A stretch of DNA of 35,674 nt from Streptococcus danieliae (GCF_009767945.1 NZ_WSRS01000008.1:1-35674), one strand, 5' to 3'. Shown: positions 14,301 to 22,679, counted from the stretch's first letter. Notes: generated from the sequence alone by a model not told the origin. Made by a program: numbers and translations.

Positions 14301-17300
14301 GATTCCGAATTATATGATAGGGGAGCTTCTTCTGATGAGATAGAAGTCTTCCATGGTTTAGTTCCAACTATTGAGAATAAGGATGATTTATTCACAGTAT
14401 CCCTTAAAAATTCTTCTGAGGTTGGAGTCAGTGGCTTCCTGGCTTTAAATGGGGATCCTATTGATGAATCGAATATTCATAATCATCTGGACAAGCTAGA
14501 TTTGAACTCTGAGTATCAACTTGCTTTCTTAGAGGATTTAAAGGCAGCCGTTTCTTCTACTTGGAATGAGGCAAAAACAGCTTATGACAAGGCATTTGAC
14601 GAGGTAGTGGCTATGTATAACTTGGAAAAGACAGGCAAGGATTATTTTGTCCGCTTTGAATTTTCAGAGCATGATTTTAACTATCAATCAGGAGAAATCA
14701 TTCCGTATGAGGCATTTGCGAGGGAGCTTTACAGTAAGTATCATTTTAGTCCCCAGGGCTATTATAAGACCTATTTTGAAGTTTTGGATGCGAATCAGGA
14801 ATCTATTTCAGGACAGATGCGAATCGATATTGGATCTGACTGGGAATCCATTGGTTTCTATCTGTCAGAAGGTAATCCTCATAAATCAGCTTTGTTAGAA
14901 AAAGATGCACTTGTGGTGAAAAGTTTAGATGAAGAGATTAAGGTAGCTGAACAAAAAGAAAAATCTCCTGAGAAAACTCAAGAGATTTTGGATGATAGGG
15001 CCAGTGTTGGGGAGGGTTTTTTACAACTCGAGGCTGAAGGCAGTACCAAACCCGTAGCAGAAACTGCTACCTTTGAGCAAACTGTTACCAGTCACCCGAC
15101 ATCACCCTATCATTACCTACATTTTAACACAAATTTTGAACCAGTACAAAGAAGAAAATCCAAGTATCACCCTATCAATGCAGAGGATCTGAAGCGAATG
15201 AATCAGTATTCTCCATCGATTCAAAGAACAGCTCAATGGTATTTGGATGAGCTATCAGGTAGTCATATTCATTATTTTTATTCTGATAAAGGAGAGATGA
15301 ATATACTGGATGTGTCATTCAAGCAAGAGAATTTTTTACACTTAACAGGAATTAGACCCATTGATTCTGTAAAACAGGCTTCTGATTTTGTAGTAGATTT
15401 TGCACAAGGCTATGGAAACTATAATCAAATATTGGTAAGCAATAACTTGAAGGATAAGTTACAAGTATTACCAATGTTAGAGGATATTTTGGATCCAACC
15501 TCATTTGTCTTAGATAACTTAGAAGAAGTCAGAACTGCTAAGCGTTTAAACCTGTCTGAGGCAATAAAAAGCAAGGATGAAGACTTCTTATTGCTGTTTA
15601 AAGATATTGGTGATGAGTTAGTACCAGCATCACTTATGAAAATTAAAGGTGAGATTAAAGCAGATTTGGATAACACTGATGAAAAAATCATTCTTGGTGT
15701 TTTTCGGAATCGTGATGGCATCATTGAACAACTTTCTATTAACGAGGAATACGTTAAAGACGGTGGCCAGGAAATGTTGTCTATCCTGCAAAATAAGCAG
15801 TATGAAGAGTCTATTGATGTTGAGACAGTTCAAGAGGTGAAGGAAAGTGTGGATAGAAGTATTGAAGAAATGTTAGGTACCAATGCAGCTAATAGTCTAG
15901 TTTCTTCCATCCCTCAAATTCAAGAGAATTTATCAGCTGAGAGAAATCTGCTAGCTATGGCTCAAGATGATGGTCGAGTCTTATATACAAATCAAGAAGA
16001 TTTTGGTCAGGAACATCAAGTAGAGCTAGTGGTACATAGTGGAATAGAGCTGAACCAACTATCTGAAGCACAGGCTCCATGGACTTTAGCACTTATCAAG
16101 GGAGAAGAAAAGTTGGGTTATCTTGCTTATGGTAGTGACTGGGGAAATGATTTTCAAATTGAAAATGAGCTAGAGAATATAGCTGGACAGATTAATTCTG
16201 TCCAGATTAGTGTAGCCGATTCAGGTCTCTATAAACAAGAGGAAGTGGAAGCTTTTCTTGCTTCTAATATTGAAAATACAGATGGCCAGGAAATGCTGTC
16301 TATTTCAGCTGAAGAATTTACACCTGTTTTAGATACTGCTTACAATCTAGGAGATGTTAGAAATCTAGGAATAGAGCCTCTTGAAAAATTTCAAGCAGCC
16401 TGGGAGCGTTATTATGAGCTTTCAGATGCTCATGAAGGTGATTTTACGGCTGTCGTTGAAGCTGCGGATCAATTAGGGTTGGTCAATAAAGAATCAGCTT
16501 TTTATCGGGACTGGAGTCAAGATCGTATTTATGAGGAAAGCTATCATGTACAGATTCAATGGTTTGAACGCTGGCCTGATAGCCCTCAGCTTCCGTTTAA
16601 CGAGATAGACCGTGTAGACTATCAGAGCTTTGCGGAAGTGCTTTATGAACAAAATAAGGCGTTTTATGAGCGGAATAAGGAGAGCGCAGAAATTGCCAAT
16701 GAAACAGGGAATCAGGACGCTTATATTCCTTACACCAAGATTAAATTTGATGTCTATGCTCCTGGAGGGAAACTGATTAAAGAAGGTGTTCGTTATAACA
16801 TCGGGGATGAAATTGAACCTATTTCAAGGCTTTTAGGGATGGGCTACCGTCGTTTGGAAGGTTATGAAGCCTTGGCCAAGATGGATGAAGAAATCTTCAA
16901 TCAACTGGAAAATAGGGTTACGGTTGCTGAAAATGATTCTCAGGTAGAGGAAGAGAGTTACGCTCTTAGACGGTCTAGAGCCAAGTTAGAACGCTTGAAA
17001 AAGGAGCGAGATGAGGCGATTGGTGCCGCTATGGATCATCAGAAACTAACAAATGGCCAGCCGATGAATGATAAACGGGGTGGTCAATCTTTCTTGAAAA
17101 AACAAGGCCAGAAAGAAGACAAGGTCTTTGCTCTGTTAGATGAAATTAAAAAACAAGAAGAAAAGGTAGCGTCTTTAGAGGATAAGGAGCGCTGGAAGAA
17201 ACAAGGATTAAACCGTAGGGGAACAGGACTTGATATTAGTGTAGAGAACATTCCTCTGATTGAAGCCGAAATCGCTAAGGCTGAGAAGGGTGAAGGTTCT

Positions 17301-18875
17301 TACTCTCCTCAAACCATTAAGCGTTACAAGGCTGAATTGGTTAAATTGAAGGCTATGCAGGATAAGATGGACAATGTTACCATTCATCCCAAGGTTCAAG
17401 AATTGATTGATGCTGGTAAATTAAGCCAATGGAAAAAGCAACCAACGATTTACTTTGTCAAAGGGCTCCGGAAGGTTGCTGTGGAATTGACCGATGATGG
17501 GCAGCTACAATTGCCAAGCTCTGGGAAATTTCATCCGAAAACAGAAAAAGATAAGGATGCAGTCCAAGAACTATTGTCTTCAGTATCTCAGGAGAAGGAG
17601 GAAGAAAAGGAGCTGGAAAGTCTCCCTGATCCTTCCCAGCTGAAAGAAAAAGAAGAGCAACAATCTGACTCTGTGTTTGTGGAGGAAGGGCAGGATCCAC
17701 TCCAAGCAGAGAAGGTAGGCTACAGCCAAATTTCAGCTCATGAACTCAGTGAAGTGGCCTTTCAGAAAATCCGAGAGTTTTCGCAGTCTCCAGAAGCTCT
17801 AAAAGAATACCTGGATTTCATGAGCCGTTTTCCGCAACTGTCTCCGAGAAATGCTGCTTTGATTCAAGCACAATGGCCAGGTGCTAATGCAGTCGCAACT
17901 TACAAGCAATGGCAAGGTATGGGTGAAAGTCTAGGAATTACTCCAGAAGATGTTATTGGAACCAAGGCTATCTATAAGAACAAGAAGATAGGAGAAGTAA
18001 ACGAGGTGATTTATCGGAATCTGTCTGTTAAGGCAGGAGAGAAGGCTCAAATTACCCTGTTTCGTCCGATTATGGTTGATATGATTCCAGTCCTTGATGA
18101 ACAGGGGCGGCAGCTGAAAAATGATAAGGGCAATCCTCAGTATAAAAAGTTATCCCAGGCTACTCCGCAAGAAAAAGCCCTAATAAAAGAAGGCAAGCTC
18201 CCTGTTCGTCAATTCCAACAAAGAGATCCGGAGACAGGCTATCCTCGGTATACAACTTACAAGGTATTTGAATTGTCCCAGACAACCTTAAAACCTGAAG
18301 CCTATCCGAAGGCCATGCCAAACCGCCACTATGATTTTAATCTTGATCAGGTGCGTACAAAGGAAGTCTTGTCAGGCTTGTGTGACTATTCTAAGAAGAT
18401 TGGGGTGCCCATTGTAGAAGATGATGCTCAGATACTGGGAAATGCAAAGGGCGGTTTCGATCGAGCATCTCAGACCATTCTCTTGAATAAGAGGAATACA
18501 CCTGGAGAAATGATTGGAACCACTATCCATGAACTAGCCCATGCGACACTGCATAATCCTAAATTTACGGATTTGTATCGAGAAAGTATTGGGATGGTTC
18601 AAATGGAACTAGAGGCTGAAATGACTAGTTACCTGGTATCCAATCATTTTGGACTCGATACTTCAGAGAAGTCTATTTCCTACATGGCTATCTGGACGAA
18701 AAACCTTTCTTCTTTGACGGATCAGGAGTTAACCCAGTCTATGAAAAGGATCCACCAAACAACTGCTAGAATTGTCCAGTATGTTGAACAGCACACAAAG
18801 CCCTATTCTTTAGCGCAACAAATAGAAGAACAGAGAAGTCTGTTTCAGGAGAAAAAGAAAGGATTGAACCCCTAA
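11334..18875 (+). CDS. Giant polyvalent protein: TOPRIM primase, repeats, ArdC-like and zinc metallopeptidase regions
   Basis: 2513 residues. Residues 1-110 resemble a primase N-terminal domain (DSLVINPDKNLWNWFSREGE). About 220-330 is a TOPRIM domain, with E229 in VFAESPIDL and D311-N-D313 in LAVDNDEAGR. Two copies of a domain occur at about 384-499 and 983-1102. Three LPD25-like beta domains occur at about 846-945, 1102-1178 and 1734-1846. Residues about 1257-1420 resemble a PBECR4-type RNase-like domain (SPYHYLHFNTNF, NFLHLTGI). About 2140-2330 looks ArdC-like (ssDNA-binding, antirestriction), and H2399-ELAH-2403 is a zincin motif. It is of the LtrC/PcfD/TraC kind. Probably it primes or protects incoming strands and may be sent into the recipient. 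Domain names other than TOPRIM and HELAH are by eye. Confidence 0.82.
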   Translation: MNHQGKSRRERIEYARSRSILDVARDLGMELFRSGKDYRWKEHDSLVINPDKNLWNWFSREGEGGDVIALVESMKKVNFNQAIDFLNDRQFKDFQLTESRREAFHYYLESYEKPLIEGRQFLKEQRGLSDETIDFFLKQGVLSQANAKLDAFWDEPAKRLGGQSLPEPVIVFKSLSFSKELVGASLQGIEENWDKWSKHGYAKVILKNSDSLTGFHVDIGQPQRLVFAESPIDLMSYYQLKREDLADVRLVSMNGLKESTISYHLAQLEAELSGRPLHWTKKELEKALDAALARGYFADNKNQGKITLAVDNDEAGRNFIGSLERKGVSVSVDLPPILEEGQVKSDWNYVLKKQSSKQGDLFQDVDIQSEVDAYTTSITQDDSSYYLWQDEELLNLGADDAILEDFHSLLEDQQYQIDGVPLYVEESANDGATGYLSIDGTVLDRDGIRDYLAEQDFSEQRSVEFLTKLEDQLPEIWEDVVEHYNQAAEKIMEKYKLGEQQDPSISQVKTYDEIKQENKQLAKRIEERIKAGELTISFDTDVYLYDVFKKLGNSHPTKYVNDKRFEILAPLRSILASIDDETVNLYKKKGTVEQDSLYQALKPYQRTLSVDISTRFIGELAIAAYNTNRQVESLSGDHFGHSYGAQTLNSLSQSIERMLEYPLIESGVRDYNYGFVTIPNAFYHYLDEQEGDLVLSRSDLDLLLARIEEQPLQVVDDIREEGLVVPKAQEKAFEVNQKAGQVLAPEVIKMDSARYSIYQDYSVFLKEGVVYLGKHDNYQGSQGYDNRDQSLIRVSDNKKMWSLLSEDGWVYPVQTMVKMGTFTESDIQEFEDLKSGLLKDLILPPITQYSVQIQSTTHPDFTKEKIDEAYVSLHPNLEEWGLVPYREFMTELYTANQTSSEESFSIEFNILAKYPHENIQLKHIHYEIGQETESLGERLGWRIEQPILYQLDQEAFNDVKEQIQAHQEKVDELIQDIVSLDEKGFYLEQDSELYDRGASSDEIEVFHGLVPTIENKDDLFTVSLKNSSEVGVSGFLALNGDPIDESNIHNHLDKLDLNSEYQLAFLEDLKAAVSSTWNEAKTAYDKAFDEVVAMYNLEKTGKDYFVRFEFSEHDFNYQSGEIIPYEAFARELYSKYHFSPQGYYKTYFEVLDANQESISGQMRIDIGSDWESIGFYLSEGNPHKSALLEKDALVVKSLDEEIKVAEQKEKSPEKTQEILDDRASVGEGFLQLEAEGSTKPVAETATFEQTVTSHPTSPYHYLHFNTNFEPVQRRKSKYHPINAEDLKRMNQYSPSIQRTAQWYLDELSGSHIHYFYSDKGEMNILDVSFKQENFLHLTGIRPIDSVKQASDFVVDFAQGYGNYNQILVSNNLKDKLQVLPMLEDILDPTSFVLDNLEEVRTAKRLNLSEAIKSKDEDFLLLFKDIGDELVPASLMKIKGEIKADLDNTDEKIILGVFRNRDGIIEQLSINEEYVKDGGQEMLSILQNKQYEESIDVETVQEVKESVDRSIEEMLGTNAANSLVSSIPQIQENLSAERNLLAMAQDDGRVLYTNQEDFGQEHQVELVVHSGIELNQLSEAQAPWTLALIKGEEKLGYLAYGSDWGNDFQIENELENIAGQINSVQISVADSGLYKQEEVEAFLASNIENTDGQEMLSISAEEFTPVLDTAYNLGDVRNLGIEPLEKFQAAWERYYELSDAHEGDFTAVVEAADQLGLVNKESAFYRDWSQDRIYEESYHVQIQWFERWPDSPQLPFNEIDRVDYQSFAEVLYEQNKAFYERNKESAEIANETGNQDAYIPYTKIKFDVYAPGGKLIKEGVRYNIGDEIEPISRLLGMGYRRLEGYEALAKMDEEIFNQLENRVTVAENDSQVEEESYALRRSRAKLERLKKERDEAIGAAMDHQKLTNGQPMNDKRGGQSFLKKQGQKEDKVFALLDEIKKQEEKVASLEDKERWKKQGLNRRGTGLDISVENIPLIEAEIAKAEKGEGSYSPQTIKRYKAELVKLKAMQDKMDNVTIHPKVQELIDAGKLSQWKKQPTIYFVKGLRKVAVELTDDGQLQLPSSGKFHPKTEKDKDAVQELLSSVSQEKEEEKELESLPDPSQLKEKEEQQSDSVFVEEGQDPLQAEKVGYSQISAHELSEVAFQKIREFSQSPEALKEYLDFMSRFPQLSPRNAALIQAQWPGANAVATYKQWQGMGESLGITPEDVIGTKAIYKNKKIGEVNEVIYRNLSVKAGEKAQITLFRPIMVDMIPVLDEQGRQLKNDKGNPQYKKLSQATPQEKALIKEGKLPVRQFQQRDPETGYPRYTTYKVFELSQTTLKPEAYPKAMPNRHYDFNLDQVRTKEVLSGLCDYSKKIGVPIVEDDAQILGNAKGGFDRASQTILLNKRNTPGEMIGTTIHELAHATLHNPKFTDLYRESIGMVQMELEAEMTSYLVSNHFGLDTSEKSISYMAIWTKNLSSLTDQELTQSMKRIHQTTARIVQYVEQHTKPYSLAQQIEEQRSLFQEKKKGLNP

Positions 18876-18902
18876 AAGAGTGCTCGTGAGAGCCTCTTTT
18901 TT
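18874..18902 (+). terminator. Rho-independent terminator of the primase operon
   Basis: AAAAGAG-t-GCTC (18874-18885) pairs with GAGC-CTCTTTT (18890-18900) around a GTGA loop; the stem ends in the T run. It begins at the stop codon of the giant gene. Confidence 0.88.
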
Positions 18903-18906
18903 CATG

Positions 18907-18942
18907 CCCTTTACAAGAGATTTTGGAAGTATTTCTTATGAT
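18907..18942 (+). promoter_or_regulatory. 21-bp-spaced promoter element, copy C
   Basis: CCC-TTTACA at 18907-18915, a spacer of 21 bp beginning AGAGATTTTGG, and TATGAT at 18937-18942. It lies directly after the terminator and 24 bases before the AAA+ gene. Confidence 0.78.
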
Positions 18943-18965
18943 GGAACTATCAAAGGAGGAATAAA

Positions 18966-20801
18966 ATGAAACAGGTAACACCATTTTTAGAGAAGTATAC
19001 GGATAATCTATCTCAGAAGGTTGCTAAAAAGTCCGAAGATTATCAGGTTTACGGTCGAGAAAAAGAGATCCGGGCGGTTCAAATCTCCTTACTCAGACGA
19101 AGCAAGAATAATCCCATTTTAGTGGGAGAGGCTGGAGTCGGAAAGACTGCGATTGTTGAAGGGCTGGCCTTGGCCATTTTAAAGGGTGAGGTCGCTCCTC
19201 GACTGAGAAATTTAACAGTTCGCTCTTTAGAATTATCCAGTTTGATGTCAGAAGCCGATGGGGGCTTTATTGTGAAGTTTAAAAAGATTATTGAGGAGAT
19301 GATTGAAACGAGAGGCGAGAATCTTCTCTTTATTGATGAGCTTCATACAATTGTGGGTGCTGGAGGTCAAGAAGGGCAAGCGCTGGATGCTGGAAATGTC
19401 ATTAAGCCTGCCTTAGCACGTGGAGATATTCAGCTGATTGGGGCTACAACGCTTGATGAATTTCACGAGTATGTTGAAACGGATCGAGCGTTAGAGAGAC
19501 GGATGCAGCCTGTGATGGTGGCGGAGCCGACCATTCCCCAAGCCATTGAGATTTTAAAGCAGGCAAAATTCATTTATGAGAACTTTCATCAGGTAAAGAT
19601 TAGTGATGAGGCAGTGAGACAAGCCGTGGTACTATCGGTTCGCTATCTGACCGATCGTTTTTTACCGGATAAGGCCTTTGATCTGATTGATGAGGCAGCA
19701 ACAATTGCTTCAGCTGAAAATCTGAATCTGATTACGGATCGAGAGATTGCGCAAGTAATCAAGGATAAAACAGGAATCCCGGTGACCACGATTTTAAAAG
19801 CCGATCGAGAACGGCTAGCAGGTTTAAAAACAAAGATTATGGAACGGGTCAAGGGACAGGATGAGGCCGTGGATACAGTGATTAATGCGGTTACGATTGC
19901 CCAGGCAGGGCTACAGGATGAAAACAAGCCGATCTCTTCTTTTCTCTTTTTGGGATCGACTGGTGTTGGAAAGACTGAGTTAGCCAAAGCTTTGGCAGAG
20001 GGACTTTTTGATGATGAGGCTGCCATGATTCGTTTTGATATGTCTGAGTATAAGCAGAAAGAGGATGTCACAAAATTAATAGGAGATCGAAAAACAGGGA
20101 CTAAGGGCTTATTGACAGAGGGAGTTAAACGGAAGCCTTACTGTGTGCTATTGATCGATGAGATTGAGAAGGCGAACGGGGAGGTTGTTGACTTGTTTCT
20201 CCAGGTGCTAGATGATGGACGTTTGACAGATTCGTCAGGGCGACTAGTGAGCTTTAAGAATACGATTGTTGTGATTACAACCAATATCGGAGCGCAAAAA
20301 ATTATCAAACAGTATGAGCTGAAGGGCAGTTTTAAGGATTTAACAGTCAGGGATCGGAAACAGTTTGAGAAAAGCATGGGAACAGAATTAAGAACAGAGT
20401 TCCGACCTGAATTTCTGAACCGAATTGAGCATAAGCTGATTTTTAATATGCTAGATGAAATGGTTGGGAAGGAAATTATTGTGAAAAACCTTCAAAAAAT
20501 GAAGGAGAGAATGGCCAATAAACAGCTTTTGTTTGCTTATTCGCCTGAGCTAGTCGATTATTTGTCAGATGTCGGAACGGATGTAGAGAATGGGGCACGG
20601 CCTTTGGAGCGGATTATCAAACAGAAGATTTTAGCCCCGATAGCCAAAATGAGCCTTGATTTAGAAGACAATGGCTTGGCTCACCGTATCTATGCCTGGA
20701 TCGATGGAGAAGCCCCTGATGAATATCATCGGATTGATCAGCGAGAGATTCGTTTTGATATTCAGTCTGACGATTTATTTTTAAATGAATCAGTGATGTG
20801 A
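18966..20801 (+). CDS. ClpA-like AAA+ ATPase without N-domain and with altered pore loops
   Basis: 611 residues, starting at ATG 18966 after AAAGGAGG. It has two AAA+ modules: Walker A GEAGVGKT (54-61) and Walker B LLFIDE (120-125), then Walker A GSTGVGKT (330-337) and Walker B LLIDEIEK (395-402), with intact arginine-finger regions (RALERRM, FRPEFLNRIE). It lacks the roughly 140-residue Clp N-domain and the coiled-coil middle domain. The first pore loop, usually KYRGEFE, reads GGFIVKF (99-105). The second, usually GYVG, is replaced by DRKTGTKG (374-381). The IGF/VGF ClpP-docking loop is not seen. So a chaperone-like remodeller acting without ClpP is likely. It is a single-gene unit under promoter C. 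Confidence 0.88.
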   Translation: MKQVTPFLEKYTDNLSQKVAKKSEDYQVYGREKEIRAVQISLLRRSKNNPILVGEAGVGKTAIVEGLALAILKGEVAPRLRNLTVRSLELSSLMSEADGGFIVKFKKIIEEMIETRGENLLFIDELHTIVGAGGQEGQALDAGNVIKPALARGDIQLIGATTLDEFHEYVETDRALERRMQPVMVAEPTIPQAIEILKQAKFIYENFHQVKISDEAVRQAVVLSVRYLTDRFLPDKAFDLIDEAATIASAENLNLITDREIAQVIKDKTGIPVTTILKADRERLAGLKTKIMERVKGQDEAVDTVINAVTIAQAGLQDENKPISSFLFLGSTGVGKTELAKALAEGLFDDEAAMIRFDMSEYKQKEDVTKLIGDRKTGTKGLLTEGVKRKPYCVLLIDEIEKANGEVVDLFLQVLDDGRLTDSSGRLVSFKNTIVVITTNIGAQKIIKQYELKGSFKDLTVRDRKQFEKSMGTELRTEFRPEFLNRIEHKLIFNMLDEMVGKEIIVKNLQKMKERMANKQLLFAYSPELVDYLSDVGTDVENGARPLERIIKQKILAPIAKMSLDLEDNGLAHRIYAWIDGEAPDEYHRIDQREIRFDIQSDDLFLNESVM

Positions 20802-20837
20802 CCCTTTATAAGCGTTTCGCTTATGATTCTGTATACT
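20802..20837 (+). promoter_or_regulatory. 21-bp-spaced promoter element, copy D, with a palindrome in the spacer
   Basis: CCC-TTTATA at 20802-20810, a 21-bp spacer, and TATACT at 20832-20837. Unlike the other copies, the -35 side and spacer hold a perfect inverted repeat ATAAGCG-ttt-CGCTTAT (20808-20824). It starts the pilin operon, and the palindrome may be an extra operator there. Confidence 0.68.
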
Positions 20838-20868
20838 GCTACTGTCAAAGAAAAAAAGGAGGACATTT

Positions 20869-21222
20869 ATGAAATATCATTTGACAAACCCGTTTAAGAA
20901 GGTAAAAGAAAAGCTAGACTTTGTGGCAATACCCTTTGCTACTTTTCTAGCTTCAGTACTTCCTACATCGGTGTCTGCGGACGATCCCTTTGCAAAGGTA
21001 AATACTTTATCCAATCAAGGAGTTACAAAATTCCAGGGAATTGCTATCGGTATCTTTTCACTCGCTCTGGTTGTGACAGGACTTATTTACGGCTTTGGCG
21101 GTCGTGAAATTAGAGCTAAGATTAAAGAGTATTGGTGGGCAATTGCGCTTGCAGTTGTGGTCGTATTTGCTGGAGTAAGTATTGTAACGTGGCTCGCTGG
21201 TTTTGTGAAGGGATCGGGGTAA
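20869..21222 (+). CDS. VirB2/TrbC-like pilin precursor
   Basis: 117 residues with a positively charged N-terminus, a hydrophobic signal (VAIPFATFLASVLPTSVSA) and probable signal peptidase cleavage after SVSA (about residue 37), leaving about 80 residues. Two membrane segments follow (about 58-78 and 88-110), separated by a short charged turn GGREIRAKIKEYW. This is the VirB2/TrbC layout: a major subunit that lines the transfer channel or pilus. It is the first gene of the pilin operon, with a ribosome site AAAAGGAGG. Confidence 0.8.
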   Translation: MKYHLTNPFKKVKEKLDFVAIPFATFLASVLPTSVSADDPFAKVNTLSNQGVTKFQGIAIGIFSLALVVTGLIYGFGGREIRAKIKEYWWAIALAVVVVFAGVSIVTWLAGFVKGSG

Positions 21223-21227
21223 TCTAG

Positions 21228-22286
21228 ATGAACTTTCCCTTATTAAAAAAATCGAGACCCTTGATCAGTGATGATCTATTTCTTGAAATAAGCTGGCTGG
21301 ATGGTAAGTCTCCGGAAGATGATCCGGAACTTTTACGGGTTATTGAAGAGTTAGATCAGAGATACCTGGAAATTTTTGATCATACAATTGAAGAAACGCT
21401 CCCTTGCCTGACCTTTCATCAAGCAGAAGTTCTATTTTCAGAGCTTAGAGAGGTTTATGGTCAGTACCAATTCAAAAAGATTGCCATTGCCCATCTAGAA
21501 GGGAAGGAAGTCATAACGGAGGGGGAAGTCTTTGCGAGTCCCCTAGTCATTGATAGTCACTATCAGAATATTTTACTTCCCCTTATTCAGTCGATTTTGA
21601 CTCATCCAGATTTTGAAGGCTATAGTTATCAAGAAAAGCGGGAATACTTTGAGAATCAGATTTATCCAGTCTATAAGCAGAGTCTCGATTTATTGGATTC
21701 TTCGCTTCCAATTTTTCCAGTTGAAGGTGAGGAAGTTTCCAGGGTTCCTGTCCAACCAATAATAGAGCAGCCTTCTTCAGTCGCAGAGGCAGCAATTCCA
21801 TCGCTCAAAAAAGTTTATCTTCTACTGAGTATTCTGGGTTTATTAGCGGGGACTGGTTTTGGATTATCTGCCTGGACGATGAGGCACTTGTCGCAGAAAA
21901 CAGAGCAACTCAACTATCTCTATAAAGAATTAAAGGATTTAAAGACAACTCTTTCAACTGAAAATGAAGTGGATGTTTTTAGTCGATACTTTTTAACCAG
22001 CTATTATTCTGGCAACAAGGAGGTATTGGTTGACTTTCTTTCAGACGGAGACGCTAAATACACCGCTCCGCAAGAAGGGCGCTTACAGTCAGTTTTGTTG
22101 GAGAAAATCGACTATGATTCGGACAAGGATGAATATGAGGTGACATATGTTTTATCTTTGAAACAGGAAGATAAGCTGGCTAGTCTTCGACAAACCTTTT
22201 CGATTCAGAAAAAGGATTCCGCAAAATACGGCTATATCATTGTTCGAGAACCTAAAGAAACAGAATATTTGAAATCTGAAGATTAG
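21228..22286 (+). CDS. Bitopic membrane protein, VirB8/TcpC-like candidate
   Basis: 352 residues. An acidic cytoplasmic domain (1-190) is followed by one membrane segment (about 195-216) and an outside domain of about 130 residues with a helical stalk (TEQLNYLYKELKDL) and mixed alpha/beta content (DVFSRYFLTSYYSGNKEVLV, then beta strands). The outside part resembles the NTF2-like fold of VirB8/TcpC scaffold proteins, but by pattern only. It follows the pilin by 5 bases and is cotranscribed. The large cytoplasmic domain is unusual for VirB8 and could contact the AAA+ protein or coupling protein. Confidence 0.7.
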   Translation: MNFPLLKKSRPLISDDLFLEISWLDGKSPEDDPELLRVIEELDQRYLEIFDHTIEETLPCLTFHQAEVLFSELREVYGQYQFKKIAIAHLEGKEVITEGEVFASPLVIDSHYQNILLPLIQSILTHPDFEGYSYQEKREYFENQIYPVYKQSLDLLDSSLPIFPVEGEEVSRVPVQPIIEQPSSVAEAAIPSLKKVYLLLSILGLLAGTGFGLSAWTMRHLSQKTEQLNYLYKELKDLKTTLSTENEVDVFSRYFLTSYYSGNKEVLVDFLSDGDAKYTAPQEGRLQSVLLEKIDYDSDKDEYEVTYVLSLKQEDKLASLRQTFSIQKKDSAKYGYIIVREPKETEYLKSED

Positions 22287-22289
22287 TTG

Positions 22290-22322
22290 AAAAGCAGCAG
22301 GTGAAGGACTTGCTGCTTTTTT
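22290..22322 (+). terminator. Rho-independent terminator of the pilin operon
   Basis: A perfect 10-bp stem AAAAGCAGCA/TGCTGCTTTT (22290-22299 with 22311-22320) ends in a T run, four bases after the stop codon. Confidence 0.9.
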
Positions 22323-22341
22323 GTACAAGAAGTTGTTCATT

Positions 22342-22355
22342 AAGTTATATAACTT
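22342..22355 (+). promoter_or_regulatory. AT-rich palindrome AAGTTATATAACTT upstream of the coupling-protein operon
   Basis: A perfect 14-bp palindrome, flanked by TTGTACA (22321-22327) and TTGTACA (22358-22364). It is a member of the four-copy AAGTTATATAA(T/C)T family also found before the lipoprotein gene and twice beside parA. It lies 23-36 bases upstream of promoter copy G. Confidence 0.7.
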
Positions 22356-22377
22356 TTTGTACATATCCTTTAGCTGT

Positions 22378-22413
22378 ACCTTTAGAAACTATTTGAGGAT
22401 TATTTTGTAGACT
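22378..22413 (+). promoter_or_regulatory. 21-bp-spaced promoter element, copy G
   Basis: ACC-TTTAGA at 22378-22386, a 21-bp spacer, and TAGACT at 22408-22413, ahead of the 22446 and coupling-protein genes. Its upstream half is the second-weakest match, but the spacing is exact. Confidence 0.6.
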
Positions 22414-22445
22414 AAGGGAGAAATACGCATCAGAAAGGATACAGT

Positions 22446-22679
22446 ATGGATAGTCTACAAGATCATTTTATTGACGATCTGCTGGCGGATTCTCTGCAGG
22501 CAGCTAGTTATTTAAGACAGATGAGTTGTTGCCATCTACAGGTTTTTACCTATGATTGCCAGCAATGGATGGGGAATTACCTCAAGAGATACTGGGCGGC
22601 TTCCCCAGAAATTCAATTACAAATCTTTTTGTTTTCGGGATTCTCTGCTCCTAGGAGGGAGGTAGAACAGATTGATTGA
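22446..22679 (+). CDS. Small protein of unknown function cotranscribed with the coupling protein
   Basis: 77 residues, with AAAGGA and a 6-base spacer before ATG 22446. It has helical content with a pair of cysteines (SCCHLQVF) and many aromatic residues; no signal peptide. It overlaps the coupling protein start by 8 bases, so its translation may control that of the next gene. I do not recognise it. Confidence 0.68.
   Translation: MDSLQDHFIDDLLADSLQAASYLRQMSCCHLQVFTYDCQQWMGNYLKRYWAASPEIQLQIFLFSGFSAPRREVEQID

Noticed and set aside
8351-18875. Frameshift or fusion error in the giant gene or relaxase
   Set aside because: Both genes are open from start to stop without a shift in codon style, and the polyvalent layout is known from related protein classes.
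19643-20071. 142-codon minus-strand open frame inside the AAA+ gene
   Set aside because: It is antisense to conserved AAA+ coding sequence, is serine-rich in a way typical of an antisense shadow, and has no ribosome site.
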